A stretch of DNA of 64,000 bases from Verrucomicrobiota bacterium (GTDB taxonomy: Bacteria; Verrucomicrobiota; Verrucomicrobiia; Verrucomicrobiales; DEV007). The stretch covers positions 1 through 64,000 of the forward strand of contig QQNE01000004.1 in NCBI GenBank assembly GCA_003402735.1, read 5' to 3'. Below, one piece after another: positions 8,146 to 18,199 of this stretch. The first letter of the stretch is position 1, and each line of letters begins with the position of its first letter. The notes beneath the pieces were generated by a model that saw only the letters and a list, made by a program, of their open reading frames with translations, was not told the DNA's origin and ran no database searches. The position numbers and the translations under genes were made by a program.

Positions 8146-9482
8146 GGTGAGGTGGTTGTGAGGGGGGGAGTGGACAGCAGTTCGGCGGTGTCGGCGCCGA
8201 TCTGCCAGGCGGCTTCCTGACTGAGAAACGGATCCGGGTGGAAGACTTCGTAGCGCCCTCGGATCCGGCCTTGTTGGTCGACCAGAACCAGCCGGAGATC
8301 GTGTTCCTCTTCTTCGAGCGGGTGCAGGCGTTCTTCGGCGGGAAGGGGGCGCGGTGGTTCCAGGCCGAGGCCGATCTGGGTGAAGTGGTTGATCTGTTGT
8401 CGGCCTGCAGTGACAAACCACCAAGGATCTTCCCGGTCCGCGCCTGCGATGTTGGCGAAGGTTTGGAAAAACTCGGGCGTTTCTCTGGGGGAAGCCGGGG
8501 AAAGCGCCACCAAGTGGAATTCGCCGGTCTCCGCGAAGGTGTCGTTGAGTCGTTTCATGGTGGCGAGCACCGCCTGGGAACCGTGTGGGCAAAGCGTGTA
8601 GATTCGTCCGTAGACCGTGACTTTGCCGCGCAGGGGCGAGGTGCTGACCTGGGAGCCGGAACGTTCCACGCCGGCGAGGGGCGCTTGGAGGATCCCAAGC
8701 ACCGGAAGAGTGGGATCCCGGGGTTCAGCCGGAAGAGAAACTTCCCTGGCGGTCCGCACGGGATTGGGCAGGGGCGCGCCGCTGGCGGAGGCGGCGACTT
8801 CCGCTCGGATGTCCGCATAGCGCTGGGCGGAGGTCCAACCGATGATGCGTTGGGTTTTTTCGCGGACCAGCGAGGGGCGGATGAGGGGATTTATCTTGGC
8901 CCAGCGGCCGGTGGCGTGGTTGCCGACGACGAGGGTGGCGGCATGCTGGCTGGGATCGTTATCGATCACCGGATCCATCTCCCGCATGCCGAGGTGCCAG
9001 CGCAGGGCGCGGATCTCATCAGGGTTTCCGGTGAGGAACTGCCAATCTGGGACATCGGGGTGGGCGGAATCCAGGGCGTGTTGCCTGGCATACGGCGCGA
9101 TGACTTCCGGGGTGTCGGTCTGGGCCTTGGCGGTAATGGAGAGGAAGCGGACGCTGCGGCCGACGGTGGTGGTGAAATCGGACCGGAGGTTGCGGATGGT
9201 GACGTTGGTCAGCGGGCAGGAGTTCTGGCAGTCGGTGTAGAAGAAATTGATCACCACCGCGTGGCCCTTGACGAGATCCGTGAAGAAACGGAGGCGCTCG
9301 CCGTGCTGATTGATCAGGACTGGGTCGGGCATGGATTCCGCGAATTCCCGACGCATCAACAGGGCGCCCGTCTCCTGAACCCCGATCCGTGCCCGGTCCG
9401 CAGCCATCGTGACCCCCGGCTGCCGGAGCAGACAGAGGGTCAGGAGGGCGGGGCCGAGCCGCAACCATCGTGCGTTGACCAT
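8142..9482 (-). CDS. SCO1/SenC-family protein with two tandem SCO/thioredoxin-like domains
   Basis: First domain VVINFFYTDCQNSCPLTNVTIRNL (CxxxCP Sco motif) plus later His. Second domain VTVYGRIYTLCPHGSQAVLATMKRLNDTF keeps the fold pattern but only one Cys. Start ATG 9482. Confidence 0.75.
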   Translation of the reverse strand: MVNARWLRLGPALLTLCLLRQPGVTMAADRARIGVQETGALLMRREFAESMPDPVLINQHGERLRFFTDLVKGHAVVINFFYTDCQNSCPLTNVTIRNLRSDFTTTVGRSVRFLSITAKAQTDTPEVIAPYARQHALDSAHPDVPDWQFLTGNPDEIRALRWHLGMREMDPVIDNDPSQHAATLVVGNHATGRWAKINPLIRPSLVREKTQRIIGWTSAQRYADIRAEVAASASGAPLPNPVRTAREVSLPAEPRDPTLPVLGILQAPLAGVERSGSQVSTSPLRGKVTVYGRIYTLCPHGSQAVLATMKRLNDTFAETGEFHLVALSPASPRETPEFFQTFANIAGADREDPWWFVTAGRQQINHFTQIGLGLEPPRPLPAEERLHPLEEEEHDLRLVLVDQQGRIRGRYEVFHPDPFLSQEAAWQIGADTAELLSTPPLTTTSP

Positions 9483-9520
9483 GTGAAACGTTCTCTTGGG
9501 AGGGAAAACGCTGGATTGTA

Positions 9521-11314
9521 TCAGGCGAAGAATCGGCTGACGGGCAGGGCTCGACGGGAGCCGGACTCGGCCACCTCGAATTGGAACATCATCTCCACGT
9601 CTTCGTGTTCGTTGTTGTGGCAGTGGAACATGAAGGGGCCGAGGAACGTCCGGAAGCGCATCCGGATGACGATGGCGGAGTTGGGCCCGAGCATCGTGAC
9701 GTCCTGTTTGAAGGAATTCTGGTAGAGCGGGCGGGCTCCGGTGGTCAGGTTGACCACCTGCTGGTGGGATTCGAGGTGAATGTGAATCGGGTGCCACCAG
9801 CCTCCGGAACTGTTTTCCAGGGTCCACTCCTCCACCGAACCGAGCCGTGGCACGGCGTTGGCGATCCGTTCGTCGTAGAACATGCCATTGATAGCCCAGT
9901 GACCGTTCTTCCGTTCGAACCGGAAGCTCCGCCGGATCTCGACCTCGCTGGCGGCGAGCGGTTCATGCGGACGCAATTCGCTCTGGGCGTTGATGCTGGC
10001 GTTGGGGATTGCCGGGTTCGCGGCCACGACATCGAATCGCAGCAACTGGTGGATGAATGCCGGAGTGCCGGCCACGTCCGGGCGTTCAATTTGTTCCAGG
10101 CTGCCCTCCGGTCCGCGCTCGTTGGTTTGCTCCAGAATGTTCTCCAGGAAGACTTGGGTGCCCGGCTTGTAACGGGAGAAGTCGATGATGACATCCACGC
10201 GTTTGCCCGGAGAGATTCCGAAGGCCTGCACGGTTTGTCCTTTTGGAAACAACCAGGCATCGTTGCCGATGCGGAGCATCTGCGAGTTGTCGCTCAGCCG
10301 GATGCGGCGGTGCCGGGCAGTGGAGGCCCCGAGGAACCGGAAGCGATACTTGCGGGCTTCGACGGTAAACCGCGGATAGGCCGCGCCGTTGATGGTTTCG
10401 ACGTTCCCGAGATACCCATTGTTGTTGTTGGTGTCGTACCAGATCGCACCGGAGGGGTGGAACACTTTGTCGCCCAGTGCCAGGAACAAATCGTAGGGGT
10501 TGTTGTAGATGGTGTTCTCATCGGACTGTCCCGGAATGCCGGGGAGGACGTTGCGCTTGATGAGATCCAGTTCCAAGGAATCGAAACCGACGGTGGTTCC
10601 GGCCATCCCGCGGGCGACGTGCGAGGCGGTGAGGTCTGCCGCGTGGTCATGATACCACATGCTCGATGGCGACTCCGTGAAGTCGAAACTGCCGTCCTTG
10701 CGACGCGGAAGGACGTTCGGGTAGAAATAGTCGCGGGATTCACCGGGCAGGACCAGGAAAGAGGCGTGACCGTCAGAGTGGCTCGGCCAGTGGCCCCCGT
10801 GCAGGTGGGTGCTGATTTCCTCCGGAAGCTGGTTGGTCGTCCGGACCACCACCGGGGTGCCGCCTTTGAAGCGGAATTGGGGACCCGGGCTGATCGCCGG
10901 GCCGAAGGTGCCATCGGGCCTTGCGATGGCGTAACCCCAGATGGGCGTGGTCAAACCCATGGAAGGCGGCAAAATGCGGGCCTCGCCAGCCTTGGCCGCC
11001 ATGGCGTAAAACTGGGTGTTCTGCATGTTCCAGTCCGCCGGGGCGGTGAGGTATTCGGGAGCGACTCCGTGAAACACGTTGCCCACCGCCTTGCCGCCGT
11101 AAGCGGGAGGGATTTGTTGCACGGACAAGGGACGGGGTGGGGACGGAACCGGCAGGACATTCTCCCACCGGGGAACGTTCTGGATCGAGCCCTCGAACTG
11201 GCTGTCGACCTTGAGGGGGGAGTCCGCGTGGGCGGTGCTGCCGATGTGGAAAACGGAACCGGCGGCGACACCGGCACCTGATTTGAGGAGGTTTCTGCGC
11301 GTTTGCATGGCCAA
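9521..11314 (-). CDS. Multicopper oxidase (CotA/bilirubin-oxidase-like)
   Basis: Copper motifs THLHGGH, WYHDHA, HPIHIH, HCHNNEHEDVEMM; Tat-like N-terminus MQTRRNLLKSGAGVAAG. Confidence 0.92.
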   Translation of the reverse strand: MAMQTRRNLLKSGAGVAAGSVFHIGSTAHADSPLKVDSQFEGSIQNVPRWENVLPVPSPPRPLSVQQIPPAYGGKAVGNVFHGVAPEYLTAPADWNMQNTQFYAMAAKAGEARILPPSMGLTTPIWGYAIARPDGTFGPAISPGPQFRFKGGTPVVVRTTNQLPEEISTHLHGGHWPSHSDGHASFLVLPGESRDYFYPNVLPRRKDGSFDFTESPSSMWYHDHAADLTASHVARGMAGTTVGFDSLELDLIKRNVLPGIPGQSDENTIYNNPYDLFLALGDKVFHPSGAIWYDTNNNNGYLGNVETINGAAYPRFTVEARKYRFRFLGASTARHRRIRLSDNSQMLRIGNDAWLFPKGQTVQAFGISPGKRVDVIIDFSRYKPGTQVFLENILEQTNERGPEGSLEQIERPDVAGTPAFIHQLLRFDVVAANPAIPNASINAQSELRPHEPLAASEVEIRRSFRFERKNGHWAINGMFYDERIANAVPRLGSVEEWTLENSSGGWWHPIHIHLESHQQVVNLTTGARPLYQNSFKQDVTMLGPNSAIVIRMRFRTFLGPFMFHCHNNEHEDVEMMFQFEVAESGSRRALPVSRFFA

Positions 11315-11442
11315 AGGCTGGGGGATATGGATTTGATGAAAATGAAGGCTTTGTTCTAAAAATGCTAGCTATGCAAAGTTCGAGACTGAACTCCGCCTCG
11401 AATTGGCTACAAACCATAGGTAGATTTAGGGAAAATCTAGTC

Positions 11443-11456
11443 TTTTCTTAAGAAAA
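11443..11456. promoter_or_regulatory. Perfect 14-bp palindrome TTTTCTTAAGAAAA in the divergent MCO / peroxidase intergenic region (candidate operator)
   Basis: Sequence equals its own reverse complement; AT-rich intergenic 11315-11710. Confidence 0.4.
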
Positions 11457-11761
11457 TTTATCAAATGCCCGAATGCATGGGGCTCACAAGGCGTTGCAGG
11501 TTTTTTATATTTTCAATAAAAGCAATAATTTAATGCAGTGAAGGCGCTGAACGGTCTGCGGGAGATTGTTTTTGCAGGCAAGGCCTCGGTGCGTCCGTTC
11601 CCGAAGCGGGAGCGGGACCAGATCCGCCATTCATCTGAAACTGATAGAGATCGTGTAGGTGTATTTTTAAAATTTTTCTTGTCGTACTCTAATTTTTTGC
11701 AAGGAATGAAATGACCCTGCGTTCATCTCAGACTTTTTATAATTACTGGAAAATTACTGTC

Positions 11762-14170
11762 ATGCATACACCTTTGCGAAGGAAACCCGCGGCTGCGCGA
11801 CTCCCGATCCCGACATGGCTACCATTGGCGGGGGGGATTGTCCTGACGGTCTTGACCTGGTCCGGGCCAGTCCCGTTGAAGGCTCAGGAGGGAACCGCTC
11901 CCCCATCGGCCAGCGGAGGAGAGTTGGTCGTGATCCCGGTGGAACCGGTGGTGAGTGAGCGTCCGATTGTAGAGCCAACCAAGCGCGTGGTGGAGGTGCC
12001 TGAGGTTGTCCTGCCGGAACCCGATGGGACCGCTTCGCGTGTGGACCCGGTCAATGATCCGGCCGGACTGCGGCGGGAGGCGAAATCGTTGAAGTTGGAC
12101 ACTCTGGCGAAGGTGCCGGTGCCTTTGCCGCGGAACCTTGCGGACTTTGTGAAGAACCGGGACGTGGCGGTGGCGCTGGGCAAGGCGCTTTTCTGGGACG
12201 ACCAGGCCGGCTCCGACGGGATGGCTTGCGCGAGCTGTCACTTTCACGCCGGGGCAGATTCGCGCGTCAAGAATCAGCTCTCACCGGGTTTCATTGGTGG
12301 CAACCAGAAGTTCGATCCGATGCCCACTTCGAGCGGCGGGCCCAACTACACGTTGAAACGCGAGGACTTTCCCTTTCACCAGAAGACGGACATCACGAGC
12401 AACGCGGTCCAGGGCAATGTGAAGTTCGACACGGATGACGTCGCCTCCTCGGGAGGAGTGTTGAATCTCGGTTTTGTGGGATTGAACGAGAGGCGTTTTC
12501 CGCGGGTGTTGCGCAACGACGTTACCCAGGACATCCACATCATTCGCCGGTTGGTGAGGAGCGGAATCGTTCCCTCCTCTGATCAGGGAGAGAAGTTGAC
12601 GCCCCTGTTTGTGGTGCCGGTGACTTCGCTGAACCCGGGCTCCACCTTTTTGGAGGAAGTCCTCAGGACGGAGGAGGTGGACCCGCTCGGGTTCTCCATT
12701 GTGTCCGGGGGCAAACGTCTGAATACGCGGAGGGTTGCGCCACGAAACACGCCGACGGTCATCAACTCCATTTTCAACCATCGCAATTTTTGGGATGGTC
12801 GGGCCAACTTTTCCTTCAACGGTCGTTCGCCCTTCGGTCCTCGGGACAAGGATGCCAAGGTATTCGTCTTTGATGGGTTCGGGCTTTCGGAGCAAGCCAT
12901 CCGTCTGGATCACGCCAGCCTCGCTTCCCAGGCCGTGGGGCCGACGGAAAGTGTGCTGGAGATGTCCGCCCACTACCGCAATTTCTTGCACGTGGCCCGG
13001 AAGTTGTTGCGGTCTCAACCGCTGCGGAGACAGATCGTGGCGCACAACGACAGTGTTCTGGGGCCGCTGTCCTTCTCCACACCGACCTCGGCCCGGCTGG
13101 GGCTGAAAGCCTCCTATGCCTCCCTGATCCAGATGGCGTTCCAGGACAAGTGGTGGTCTGCGCCGGGTGAACCCGTCGTGGTCGCGGATGTTCCCTACAG
13201 CCACATGGAGGCGAACTTCACCCTCTTTTGGGGCATCGCCATCATGCTCTATGAGAGCACCCTGGTGTCCGATCAAACGCAATTCGACCGATTCATGGAA
13301 GGAAATGACAATGCCCTCACCGCCACCGAACGGCGGGGACTGTCGCTCTTTCTTCACGAGGGGAAATGTGTGAATTGCCACGATGGTCCCGAGTTCACCG
13401 GGGCGGCGATCAGCCAGGTTTTGACGAGTCAGCAGAAGTTCAAACTGGTTGAGCGCATGATCATGGGGGACCAGAACCCGGCCATTTACGACAACGGCTT
13501 TTACAACATCAATGTCCGCCCCAGCACGGAGGATGGCGGAGTGGGTGGCACGGATCCTTTCGGCAACCCGCTCTCGTTTTCCGTGCAGGCCGTGAGCGGA
13601 CCTGTCGTGGATCAAGTAAATCTCAGCGACGCGAGCGACTTCGAGGTCGATCCGGGCAGACTTCCAACCCCCGGGGAACGGGTCGCGGTGCGGGGAGCCT
13701 TCAAGACTCCCAGCTTGCGCAACATCGATTTGACCGGGCCTTATTTCCACAACGGCGGCCAACTCACTCTGGAACAAGTGATCCAGTTCTACGCGCGAGG
13801 AAGCGACTTCAAGCCGGTGCAGCGAACCGACAGTGATTCGGACATTCGGGTGCTTCCCAAAATCAACGGGAACCGCGACAACATCCGGGCGGTCGCCGCA
13901 TTCCTGCGGGCTCTGACCGACTCCCGGGTGGCCTTTGAGAGGGCTCCGTTCGATCATCCGTCCTTGTCGATCCCTTACGGTCATTTGGGAACCACGACCT
14001 CGGTGCTGGAGGACGCCCGGATTCCCGGTTCGGCGAGGTCCGGTTACCTTTTCCTCCCGGCGGTGGGCGCGTCAGGCCGCAGCGTGGCGATCCGACCGTT
14101 CCTGGAAGGTTCTTTGGTGAACAGCCGCGGAATTCCGGAGAGCGACGGACTGCCGGGCACGACGCCCTGA
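11762..14170 (+). CDS. Large di-haem cytochrome c peroxidase / MauG-family protein
   Basis: Haem motifs CASCH and CVNCH, FNHRNFWDGRANFSFNGRSPFGPRD, GAFKTPSLRNIDLTGPYFHNGGQLTLEQVIQFY. ORF could start at 11711. Confidence 0.88.
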   Translation: MHTPLRRKPAAARLPIPTWLPLAGGIVLTVLTWSGPVPLKAQEGTAPPSASGGELVVIPVEPVVSERPIVEPTKRVVEVPEVVLPEPDGTASRVDPVNDPAGLRREAKSLKLDTLAKVPVPLPRNLADFVKNRDVAVALGKALFWDDQAGSDGMACASCHFHAGADSRVKNQLSPGFIGGNQKFDPMPTSSGGPNYTLKREDFPFHQKTDITSNAVQGNVKFDTDDVASSGGVLNLGFVGLNERRFPRVLRNDVTQDIHIIRRLVRSGIVPSSDQGEKLTPLFVVPVTSLNPGSTFLEEVLRTEEVDPLGFSIVSGGKRLNTRRVAPRNTPTVINSIFNHRNFWDGRANFSFNGRSPFGPRDKDAKVFVFDGFGLSEQAIRLDHASLASQAVGPTESVLEMSAHYRNFLHVARKLLRSQPLRRQIVAHNDSVLGPLSFSTPTSARLGLKASYASLIQMAFQDKWWSAPGEPVVVADVPYSHMEANFTLFWGIAIMLYESTLVSDQTQFDRFMEGNDNALTATERRGLSLFLHEGKCVNCHDGPEFTGAAISQVLTSQQKFKLVERMIMGDQNPAIYDNGFYNINVRPSTEDGGVGGTDPFGNPLSFSVQAVSGPVVDQVNLSDASDFEVDPGRLPTPGERVAVRGAFKTPSLRNIDLTGPYFHNGGQLTLEQVIQFYARGSDFKPVQRTDSDSDIRVLPKINGNRDNIRAVAAFLRALTDSRVAFERAPFDHPSLSIPYGHLGTTTSVLEDARIPGSARSGYLFLPAVGASGRSVAIRPFLEGSLVNSRGIPESDGLPGTTP

Positions 14171-14383
14171 CATCGCCCTTTCTTCCGTTGGCAGGGTGCC
14201 GTGTTCTGCAGGAGGGGCGCGGCGAAGATACGGGAAATCCATGCGTGAATCTCATTGATTCCCGACAGGCCTGTGTGCCTATAATGGACTCGACCCTTGG
14301 AAAGGCGCACGCTCCGGGATGAAGAGTGCGCAGACGGCTTGTGTTTTTGTCCCGGGGTTTGCGGTGGAGAAGCCAGCGAAGGA

Positions 14384-16168
14384 ATGAGCAAACGATCCGA
14401 CCTCCTAGTCGAGTGCGAGCGGCTGCGGCGTGAGAACGAAAGGTTGCGGCGCAACCTGGCCGCGACGGAAGAGCAGCTGCGCGGGCAAAGCCCTGTCGGA
14501 TTTCGCAACGGAGGTTTCGGCGAACAGATGGTCCAGGGGAGGGAGGCGGCTGGATACGTTCAGGAAGGGGAGCTCGGGTCATTCCTGGCGGTCGTCCGCG
14601 ATATCGGCGACCGCATGCAGATGGAGCAGGAGCGGCGGCTGCCTGGCCCGTTTCTGCGCCGGGTGCTCGACAACCTCTGTGCCTATGTGGCGGTGGTGAG
14701 TCCCGATGGCGCGGTGATCGATGGGAACCGGCGGATTCTGGAAGGGCTGGGCATTGAGAGGGAGGACTGGATTGGCCGGAAATTGACGGACCTTTCGTGC
14801 TGGGCTTTCGATCCGGATCTGCAGGTGTTGGTCGGTTACAGTTTGCAACGGGCTCTGGCTGGCGAGGTGGTGCGGTTCGATCTGGCGATGCACATCCAAC
14901 CGCAGAGGCAGATCTGGGTGGACCTGCAGATCGCGCCCTTGCGTGATGACGACGGAAGCATCAGCCACTTGGTGGTATCCGCGTTGGACATCACGGACCG
15001 CCGTCGGGTGGAGGAGGCTTTGAGATCCAGTGAGGAGCGTTTGCGGCTGGCGGCTCAGGCGACGGGATTTGGCACGTATGATCACGATCCGGTCACCGGT
15101 CGGCAAGAGGTGTGGTACTCCGAATTTCATCGGATCTGCGGGCTGCCTTGCACGGTGGTGCCGAGCTTTGACCTGTTCCGGGGGCTGATCCACCCGGATG
15201 ATGTGGCCGGGTTCGACCAGTTGGTCTGGCCAAGTGCGGTGCCGGGTCCGCAAACCCGCTTTCACGAGTTGGAATATCGCATCATCCGCCCCGATGACGG
15301 CGAAGTCCGGTGGTTGCGGGACGTGGGTCGGGCTTTCTTTGTGTTGGATCGCGATGGGGGGAATTTGCGGGTGGTGCGGATGGTGGGGACCGTGCAGGAC
15401 ATCACTCGTCGCAAGCACGCGGAACTGCAGTTGGAGGGATCGCTCCGGCAGTTGCAGGAGGCTCAGGAGCAACTGATCCGCCGGGAGCGGTTGGCGACGT
15501 TGGGGCAGTTGGCCGGCGGGGTGGCCCATGAACTGCGCACGCCCCTTGGGGTGATGCGGAACGCGGTTTACTACCTGGACCACAGTCTGCCGCCGACAGA
15601 GATCATGGGGCAAGTGTTGGGAGAGATGAACCGCGCGATCCGCACCACGGATCAAATCATCGAGGAGATGCTGGAGTTCGTGAGGGAGCCTTGCCTGGAG
15701 AGGGCCACTTGGCCGGTGGGTCGGGTCATTGCGAGCGCCCTGAGGTTGGTGCCAATGCCGCACGGGATCCGGGTGGAGGGGCCTGACGGCGAGATGGAGA
15801 GTCGGGTGCAAGCCAACGAGGATCAGATCGTGCGCATCTTGGTGAATCTGATGCAAAATGCGGTCCAGGCCATGGGGCGGGAGGGGGAATTGCAGATCCG
15901 GGTGGAGAGGCGCGCGGGTGGGGCAGGGCCTGGAACGGTCTGGATCAGCGTTCGCGATACCGGATGTGGAATTCCCGTCGAGAACCTCGCCAGGATTTTT
16001 GACCCGCTCTTCACCACCAAAACGCGAGGCATCGGCTTGGGCCTGGCCATCTCCATGCGTTACGCGGAGATGAATCGAGGATCGATTTTGGTGGAGAGTG
16101 AGGTCGGTGTTGGAACCACGTTCAGGTTGGAACTCCAAGGTGCGGTTTCGGAAGGAGAAAACAGTTGA
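14384..16168 (+). CDS. PAS-domain sensor histidine kinase
   Basis: Coiled-coil N-terminus, two PAS/PAC regions, H-box GGVAHELRTPLGVMRNAVYYLD, ATPase motifs VRDTGCGIP and TTKTRGIGLGLAI. Confidence 0.9.
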   Translation: MSKRSDLLVECERLRRENERLRRNLAATEEQLRGQSPVGFRNGGFGEQMVQGREAAGYVQEGELGSFLAVVRDIGDRMQMEQERRLPGPFLRRVLDNLCAYVAVVSPDGAVIDGNRRILEGLGIEREDWIGRKLTDLSCWAFDPDLQVLVGYSLQRALAGEVVRFDLAMHIQPQRQIWVDLQIAPLRDDDGSISHLVVSALDITDRRRVEEALRSSEERLRLAAQATGFGTYDHDPVTGRQEVWYSEFHRICGLPCTVVPSFDLFRGLIHPDDVAGFDQLVWPSAVPGPQTRFHELEYRIIRPDDGEVRWLRDVGRAFFVLDRDGGNLRVVRMVGTVQDITRRKHAELQLEGSLRQLQEAQEQLIRRERLATLGQLAGGVAHELRTPLGVMRNAVYYLDHSLPPTEIMGQVLGEMNRAIRTTDQIIEEMLEFVREPCLERATWPVGRVIASALRLVPMPHGIRVEGPDGEMESRVQANEDQIVRILVNLMQNAVQAMGREGELQIRVERRAGGAGPGTVWISVRDTGCGIPVENLARIFDPLFTTKTRGIGLGLAISMRYAEMNRGSILVESEVGVGTTFRLELQGAVSEGENS

Positions 16169-16286
16169 TGAACGGAAGGCTGCGTTGGCAGGATTCCGTA
16201 CGATTGGCTAGGCTTCAAACCCCTTGCACAACAGCGCTTCCCGGTGTGTCTGGTTGTGTGAATCAGGCTCATTTTAGGATCCTGAT

Positions 16287-16703
16287 GTGAGCCTTTTTGA
16301 AAATCCCTTTCCCATTCTGAGAATCATGCAATTCTGTGGGCGCCGTATCCCGGGGGTTGACGATGAGCCGGACATGATCCGGGGGCTGTGTCGGATTCTC
16401 GAAGCGCGTGGCTGGCACGTACGCCTCGCCTTGGGCGGATGCGAGGCGCTCGAGATGGCAATTCAACAGGTGCCGGAGGTGATTCTCATGGATATCGTGA
16501 TGCCAGGTATGAACGGAATCGAGGCCTGCCGCGAAATCCGGCGAATCTGTCACGGGGTGCCCGTGATCTTCATGACCGGATTTTCCGTCCTGGAGCCTCG
16601 GGCCCGCGAGGTGGAGGCAAGTGCCTTTTTGAGCAAGCCGATCGATTTAGGGAAATTTTTCGGGGTATTGGAGAGTTTGCTTCGGGTAGGAAAAAGACCT
16701 TGA
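16287..16703 (+). CDS. Single-domain response regulator
   Basis: VDDEPDM, VILMDIVMPGMNGIE, FMTGFS, LSKPIDL receiver motifs; no output domain. Confidence 0.85.
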   Translation: MSLFENPFPILRIMQFCGRRIPGVDDEPDMIRGLCRILEARGWHVRLALGGCEALEMAIQQVPEVILMDIVMPGMNGIEACREIRRICHGVPVIFMTGFSVLEPRAREVEASAFLSKPIDLGKFFGVLESLLRVGKRP

Positions 16704-16717
16704 ACAAAGAGGGCGAC

Positions 16718-17128
16718 ATGAAAGTTCTCATCGTGGATGATGATCCTGATATGGTGGCCAGCCTGGTCCGCATCATGAAAGGCGCCGGATTTGCCGTGGA
16801 ATCGGCGTCCGATGGGCAGGAGGCACTTGTCAAAAACCGTCTTTTCCATCCGGATTTCCTGATCATGGACATCCGGATGCCGCGCCTGAACGGAGTGGAT
16901 ACCTGTTTGGCGGTGCAGCGCGAGCGCCCGGAAGTGCCCGTCATTCTGATGACCGGTTTTTCCGATGCCGTGGACGAGGCCAATGCGGGCATTTTTGCGA
17001 GGGCGTGTCAGGGGGGGCAGGTGCGCATCATGCTGAAACCTCTTGACCTTGATAGAGTAATCCGGATTGTCCGCAACGGCCAGGCCCAGGACGAGTTGGT
17101 TCCGGCCTTTCCGACTCCCTTTTTGTAA
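16718..17128 (+). CDS. Single-domain response regulator
   Basis: MKVLIVDDDPDM, LIMDIRMPRLNGVD, LMTGFS, MLKPLDL. Confidence 0.88.
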   Translation: MKVLIVDDDPDMVASLVRIMKGAGFAVESASDGQEALVKNRLFHPDFLIMDIRMPRLNGVDTCLAVQRERPEVPVILMTGFSDAVDEANAGIFARACQGGQVRIMLKPLDLDRVIRIVRNGQAQDELVPAFPTPFL

Positions 17129-18186
17129 TGAACGCTGGAACCCGCCGTGCTGTGTTGGTCGTCGAGGACGACGTCGATGTCGTCTCCAGTTTGCGACGGA
17201 TCCTCGTGATGCACCACTTTGAAGTGGAGTCCGCCAGCACGATCAGCGCCGCTTTGGAGCGTCGGGACTGGCAGCGATTTCAGGCGGTCATCCTGGACCG
17301 GAAACTGCCCGATGGCTTAGCCGACGAGAATCTGCACCGGTTCCTAGAGCGGGACCCCGAAATGGCCATCATCATTGCCACCGGTTACTCGGATCTCGAG
17401 GGTACGATCGCGGCCCTGCAACACCGCGTGGAAGATTACCTGATAAAGCCGGTCAGTCCCCAGCTCCTCGTGACCCGTCTGCAGCGGATCGCGGAGAACC
17501 GGGCGGCAAAAGACCGGGTTCGGCGTCTCGAACAGGAGATCGTCAACGCGGTCGAGGAGGAGAAACAGCGGATCTCGATGGATCTGCACGATGGAATCGG
17601 TTCCAAGCTGACGGCGATTCAGCTGGACTGCCGATCCTTGGAAGACAGTCTGCGCAAGGGCGGGCAGCGCGAGCCCGCCGACCAGGCGAACAAGATCGAT
17701 CGGCTTTTGCGCGAAACCATCGGTGAAGTGCGTGTGCTCTCGCGCGAGTTGCATCCGGTTTACCCCGACCCGTTCGGGCTGGAAGGGGCGCTCGGCCAGT
17801 TGGCGGAACGGGTCAGCCGGGGAGGGAAGGTGGCGTGTCATTTCGCGGGGCCGCCGGACCTCATGTTTGAGGATTCCATCGCCGCCAACCATCTCTTCCG
17901 GATCGCCCAGGAAGCCGTGAACAACGCGGTGCGTCACGGCGAATCCACAAAGATCGATATCGAGTTCCGGGAGATTCCGGGAGGTGGTTTCCTCCTTCGC
18001 ATCGCGGACAATGGGAGCGGGTTCGATGCCGCCGAGGTGACTGGCGGCGGCGGTTTGGGATTGCACACCATGGAATACCGGGCTCGTGCCCTGGGCGGGA
18101 CGCTCACGGTGCACCGCGGCCGGAACGGGGGGACCGAGGTGATTTGCCAGACGCACGGCGATGCGGCCCGGGGTTTGGGCATTTGA
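17128..18186 (+). CDS. Receiver - HisKA_3 (NarL-type) histidine kinase hybrid
   Basis: N-terminal REC (LVVEDDVDVVSS, VILDRKLPDG, IKPVSP); EEEKQRISMDLHDGIGSKLTAIQLD; HATPase AVNNAVRHGES, ADNGSGFD. Start overlaps the previous stop (TAATG). Confidence 0.88.
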   Translation: MNAGTRRAVLVVEDDVDVVSSLRRILVMHHFEVESASTISAALERRDWQRFQAVILDRKLPDGLADENLHRFLERDPEMAIIIATGYSDLEGTIAALQHRVEDYLIKPVSPQLLVTRLQRIAENRAAKDRVRRLEQEIVNAVEEEKQRISMDLHDGIGSKLTAIQLDCRSLEDSLRKGGQREPADQANKIDRLLRETIGEVRVLSRELHPVYPDPFGLEGALGQLAERVSRGGKVACHFAGPPDLMFEDSIAANHLFRIAQEAVNNAVRHGESTKIDIEFREIPGGGFLLRIADNGSGFDAAEVTGGGGLGLHTMEYRARALGGTLTVHRGRNGGTEVICQTHGDAARGLGI

Positions 18187-18199
18187 GCGGGAGTGTGGA

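Noticed and set aside
9581-11281. 566-aa plus-strand ORF
   Set aside because: Antisense shadow of the multicopper oxidase.
12281-13984. 567-aa minus-strand ORF
   Set aside because: Antisense shadow of the di-haem peroxidase.
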